Source of the DNA: a bacterium
GTDB lineage: Bacteria > Chloroflexota > Dormibacteria > UBA8260 > Bog-877
Direction: 5' to 3'
Length of the DNA stretch: 7,031 nucleotides
Assembly (NCBI GenBank): GCA_021791455.1
Contig: JAJYWM010000185.1
Coordinates: 300 to 7,330 of the forward strand
Shown here: one piece after another, positions 5,483 through 7,031 of the stretch
How the letters are laid out: every line of letters starts with the position of its first letter
Position numbering within the stretch: the first letter of the stretch is position 1
Program-made: the position numbers and the translations under genes
The notes under the pieces: model-generated
Told to the model about the DNA's origin: nothing
Database searches by the model: none
What the model saw: only the letters and a program-made list of their open reading frames with translations

Positions 5483-5498
5483 GCGCGCGGACGCGCGG
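5483..5498 (+). repeat. GC-rich iteron-like repeat, copy 1
   Basis: GCGCGCGGACGCGCGG, matched at 14 of 16 positions by copy 2 at 5515-5530, 32 bp (about three helical turns) downstream. Positions 5485-5498 also recur exactly, inverted, at 6442-6455 beyond the parG-like gene. Likely uses are a centromere or operator bound by the ribbon-helix-helix protein, or an origin iteron. Confidence 0.5.
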
Positions 5499-5504
5499 CC
5501 GCGA

Positions 5505-5510
5505 TAAGAT
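5505..5510 (+). promoter_or_regulatory. Possible -10 of the par operon
   Basis: TAAGAT lies 18 bp after a weak TTGCGC (5481-5486). The pair brackets the first GC-rich repeat, so a protein bound there would compete with RNA polymerase. The hexamer matches are poor. A TTGACA at 5537-5542 has no good -10 at the right distance. Confidence 0.25.
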
Positions 5511-5514
5511 GCTG

Positions 5515-5530
5515 GCGCGCTGACGCGCTG
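5515..5530 (+). repeat. GC-rich iteron-like repeat, copy 2
   Basis: GCGCGCTGACGCGCTG, the second copy of the 16-bp repeat at 5483-5498, lying 35 bp before the proposed parA start. Confidence 0.5.
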
Positions 5531-5553
5531 CTCGCCTTGACACCGCAACACTC

Positions 5554-5559
5554 AGGAGA
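5554..5559 (+). promoter_or_regulatory. Shine-Dalgarno placing the parA start at ATC
   Basis: AGGAGA lies 6 bp before ATC 5566. No ATG, GTG, TTG or CTG occurs in frame between the upstream TGA (5521) and the Walker A motif, apart from CTC, CTT and CTA leucine codons. The spacing therefore points to ATC as the initiator. Confidence 0.55.
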
Positions 5560-5565
5560 CCGGAC

Positions 5566-6177
5566 ATCCGCCTAGCTGTCGTCAACCTAAAAGGCGGGGT
5601 CGGGAAGACCACCACCGCACTACACCTTGCGGTCGGGCTGGCCCGCCAAGCCCCAACCCTACTTGTCGATGCGGACCCTCAGGGTTCTGCAAGCAGATGG
5701 GCACAGCTCGCCCCAGAGCTGCCATGCCGCACTGTGGTCTGCCCGTACCCCAACCTCGAGCGGCGCATGCATTCCCTTGCTGAGGGGTTTCAGCACGTCG
5801 TCCTCGACACTCCGCCCGGCCACATCACCATTGTGCAGGCGGCCGTCGCTTCAGTCAGCGTGGTCATCGTTCCGGTCGAGCCCTACCTCATGGACCTAGA
5901 CCGGCTGGCCCCCACCATCGACCTCATGACCCGCGCAACCTCGCACAACAACCCTGACGTCTTCGTCCTGCTGACGCGGGTGCGGGCCGGCACTCGCAGT
6001 GCCCGAGGTGCCCGCGAGGTCCTTGAGGCACGAGGGTTACCGGTCCTGGCCACGGAGATCCCCCGCCTTGAGGCATACGGATGGGGCTATGGCTTGGTGC
6101 CTCCCGAAGGGCACGCCTATGGGGCCCTACTTGATGAGTTACTCAGCTCTCCAGCCGCCACAGGAGGCAGCGTATGA
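5566..6177 (+). CDS. parA: ParA/ParF-type partition ATPase
   Basis: A 203-aa ParA-family ATPase without an N-terminal DNA-binding domain, close in size to ParF (about 206 aa), hence a type Ib partition protein. It would polymerise on nucleoid or DNA with ATP and move plasmid copies apart. The deviant Walker A motif KGGVGKTT (K9, K14) sits at the N-terminus, Walker A' is LLVDADPQGSA (32-42), and Walker B is HVVLDTPPG (77-85). The reading frame is open from 5524 to the TGA at 6175, but no ordinary start codon occurs before Walker A. AGGAGA lies 6 bp before an ATC (5566) that falls exactly where relatives have M-LAVVNLKGG, so I take ATC as the start. A first usable GTG (5734) would delete the nucleotide-binding site. 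The stop overlaps the next start (ATGA), which couples the two genes. Confidence 0.88.
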   Translation: MRLAVVNLKGGVGKTTTALHLAVGLARQAPTLLVDADPQGSASRWAQLAPELPCRTVVCPYPNLERRMHSLAEGFQHVVLDTPPGHITIVQAAVASVSVVIVPVEPYLMDLDRLAPTIDLMTRATSHNNPDVFVLLTRVRAGTRSARGAREVLEARGLPVLATEIPRLEAYGWGYGLVPPEGHAYGALLDELLSSPAATGGSV

Positions 6178-6428
6178 AAGTCTCTGACCTAGCCCGCCTA
6201 GCCGAGGTCACCACCACCCCACATCAGGCCGCGCCTCCCGTGGTGCCGATCGTCCGGTACACAGCGGAGGTGCCCAAGCCGCTCCACCGGCATCTGAAGA
6301 CCTTCGCTCTTGAGAACGACACCACCACGTACGCCGTGACCCGGGCCCTCCTCACCCTCCTACAGACCGACCCCGCGCTTGCGGCCCAGGTGGTCATGCT
6401 AGTGCGCGAGGGCGATGCGGCGCGATAG
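6174..6428 (+). CDS. ParG-like ribbon-helix-helix partition protein
   Basis: An 84-aa protein, the usual size of ParG partners of ParF. The first 28 residues (rich in T, P and A) are probably disordered, like the mobile ParG tail that stimulates the ATPase. A beta strand (RYTAEV, about 28-33) and two helices (PKPLHRHLKTFALENDT, then TYAVTRALLTLLQT) follow, the pattern of a dimeric ribbon-helix-helix DNA-binding domain. It would bind the centromere and repress the operon. AGGAGG lies 6 bp before its ATG, which overlaps the parA stop. The GC-rich repeats at 5483-5530 are candidate binding sites. A general antitoxin-type repressor is the alternative, but the position directly after a ParF-type gene favours partition. 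Confidence 0.75.
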   Translation: MKVSDLARLAEVTTTPHQAAPPVVPIVRYTAEVPKPLHRHLKTFALENDTTTYAVTRALLTLLQTDPALAAQVVMLVREGDAAR

Positions 6429-6978
6429 CGCGGCAGCGCTCCCGCGCGTCCGCGCTGCGCCCGCTCAGAGCGAGGATCTTCCCACACCAAGCGCTATGGC
6501 TTCCCGCCCGCCCGCCCCCGCAGGGGTGCTGGCCAGCAAAGGGCCGCTCACGCTGGGACACGAGACCAACCTAGCCCGCGCGCCCCTGTGGGACGTGCGC
6601 AGCCGCCCAATCCAGCTGGAGCTCATAGCCCCATCAGTGCTGTACGGCCACCAGTTCCGCCAGGTCGCCGGTCAGCCGCTGACTGTCGCCGACCAGCGGC
6701 TTTTCGCGGAGTTCACCACCGAGTATGTGCGGGCGGGCTGCCCTGCAGACCACCGCGTGGTGTTCAGTCTCGGCGAGGCTGCCAAATGGATAGGCCATAA
6801 CTCAAAGGGAGGAGAGCAACGGCGGCTCATCCGGCAGGCCCTGGGACGCCTGGCCGGCGTAGTTGTGGAGTCCGCGCTACGCCATCCCGACGGGCATGAA
6901 GAAGTCCTCGGGTGGCATCTGCTCGCCCGCTACCACACCATGAACCGCCCCGGGAAAGTTGGAGACTCCATTCGTTGA
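6415..6978 (+). pseudogene. Plasmid replication initiator-like gene, 3' end cut by IS
   Basis: The frame opens at ATG 6415, overlapping the parG-like stop, and reads a 35-residue low-complexity leader. A domain follows from about residue 41: GPLTLGHETNLARAPLWDV, then PLTVADQRLFAEFTTEYVRAGCP, FSLGEAAKWIGHNSKGGEQ and RRLIRQALGRLAGVVVESAL. The last parts look like a winged-helix domain of TrfA/RepA-type initiators, which open plasmid origins. The own coding ends at about 6940 (residue 175). The remaining 12 residues to the TGA at 6976-6978 come from the inserted element. Intact relatives should continue past LLARY, so the protein has lost at least its C-terminal end. Alternative starts are ATG 6496 and GTG 6526; neither affects the domain. 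Origin and copy-control elements are not identified. The family call is from pattern, moderately sure. Confidence 0.6.
6433..6458. repeat. Hairpin and inverted GC-rich repeat after the parG-like gene
   Basis: GCAGCGC (6433-6439) pairs with GCGCTGC (6452-6458) over a 12-bp loop. The 14 bp at 6442-6455 are the exact reverse complement of 5485-5498, so the par genes lie between inverted copies. The element overlaps the leader codons of the replication-like gene, which supports a later start for that protein. Confidence 0.45.
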
Positions 6979-7031
6979 GAGGATGGAGAGATGACAAGCA
7001 CGACGAGGTACCCGCAGGAGCTGCGGGAGCG
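6941..7031 (+). mobile_element. Left end of an IS3-family-like insertion sequence
   Basis: The element appears to start at TGAACCGCCCCGGG (6941), typical of left inverted repeats of actinobacterial IS3-family elements, which begin with TG. It is followed 50 bp later by a transposase OrfA start. It interrupts the replication initiator-like gene. The right end, orfB and the target duplication lie outside the window, so the exact boundary is inferred. Confidence 0.7.
6991..7031 (+). CDS. IS3-family transposase OrfA (partial, 5' end)
   Basis: The first 13 codons read MTSTTRYPQELRE, the N-terminal pattern of IS3-type OrfA, where RYP-ELRERAV begins the helix-turn-helix. GGAG lies 2 bp before the ATG. 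The rest of the gene is beyond the window end. OrfA normally binds the element ends and is joined to OrfB by programmed frameshifting. The call rests on a short but characteristic N-terminus together with the adjacent TGAACCGCCCCGG end. Confidence 0.75.
   Translation, partial: MTSTTRYPQELRE

Noticed and set aside
1..7031. CRISPR array, tRNA or rRNA genes
   Set aside because: No regularly spaced repeats and no tRNA- or rRNA-like segments were seen on reading through the window.

Overview
The window is GC-rich DNA of actinobacterial character. The signs are GTG starts, probable leaderless genes, strong GC bias at third codon positions, and protein families common in Actinobacteria. It reads as accessory DNA, most likely a plasmid or an integrated plasmid-like element. 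It carries two kinds of site-specific recombinase (one intact, two decayed), the left end of an insertion sequence, a toxin-antitoxin pair and a partition-replication operon. The host genus cannot be named from the sequence.

Left part (1-2290). Positions 89-202 hold scrambled pieces of a serine recombinase. Next, on the minus strand, come a 215-aa secreted six-cysteine protein (695-1342), a possible 20-aa leader ORF containing a 30-bp dyad, and a 69-aa membrane-anchored protein (373-582). The small protein shares a short Cys-Trp-Ser...Cys module with the secreted one. Upstream of this pair lies an intact 216-aa resolvase/invertase-type serine recombinase (1430-2080). A 28-bp imperfect dyad (2189-2216) beyond it has the size and position of a res crossover site.

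Middle part (2290-4455). A 343-aa protein with the alpha/alpha-toroid repeats of terpene cyclases and prenyltransferases (2374-3405, minus) stands alone. Diverging from it is a broken HEAT-like gene (3677-about 4067, plus). It is frameshifted at one copy of an exact 23-bp sequence and loses its 3' end at a second copy. Just beyond lies the C-terminal 72 codons of a tyrosine recombinase (4101-4319, minus).

Right part (4420-7031). A DUF2384/MbcA-ParS-type antitoxin (4456-4797) and a RES-domain toxin (4809-5339) form a type II toxin-antitoxin operon, apparently read from a leaderless promoter. After a 226-bp spacer with hairpins and GC-rich repeats comes a tightly overlapping operon. It encodes a ParF-type ParA ATPase that appears to start at ATC (5566-6177), a ParG-like ribbon-helix-helix protein (6174-6428) and a winged-helix plasmid replication initiator-like protein (from 6415). 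The last gene is cut at about 6940 by an IS3-type element whose OrfA begins at 6991 and runs off the window.

Together, the right half is a maintenance cassette: partition, replication and post-segregational killing. The left half looks like cargo and recombination debris. The points most worth a second look are the ATC start of parA, the repeats around the par operon, the 23-bp duplication in the broken HEAT gene, and the paired CWS...C proteins.
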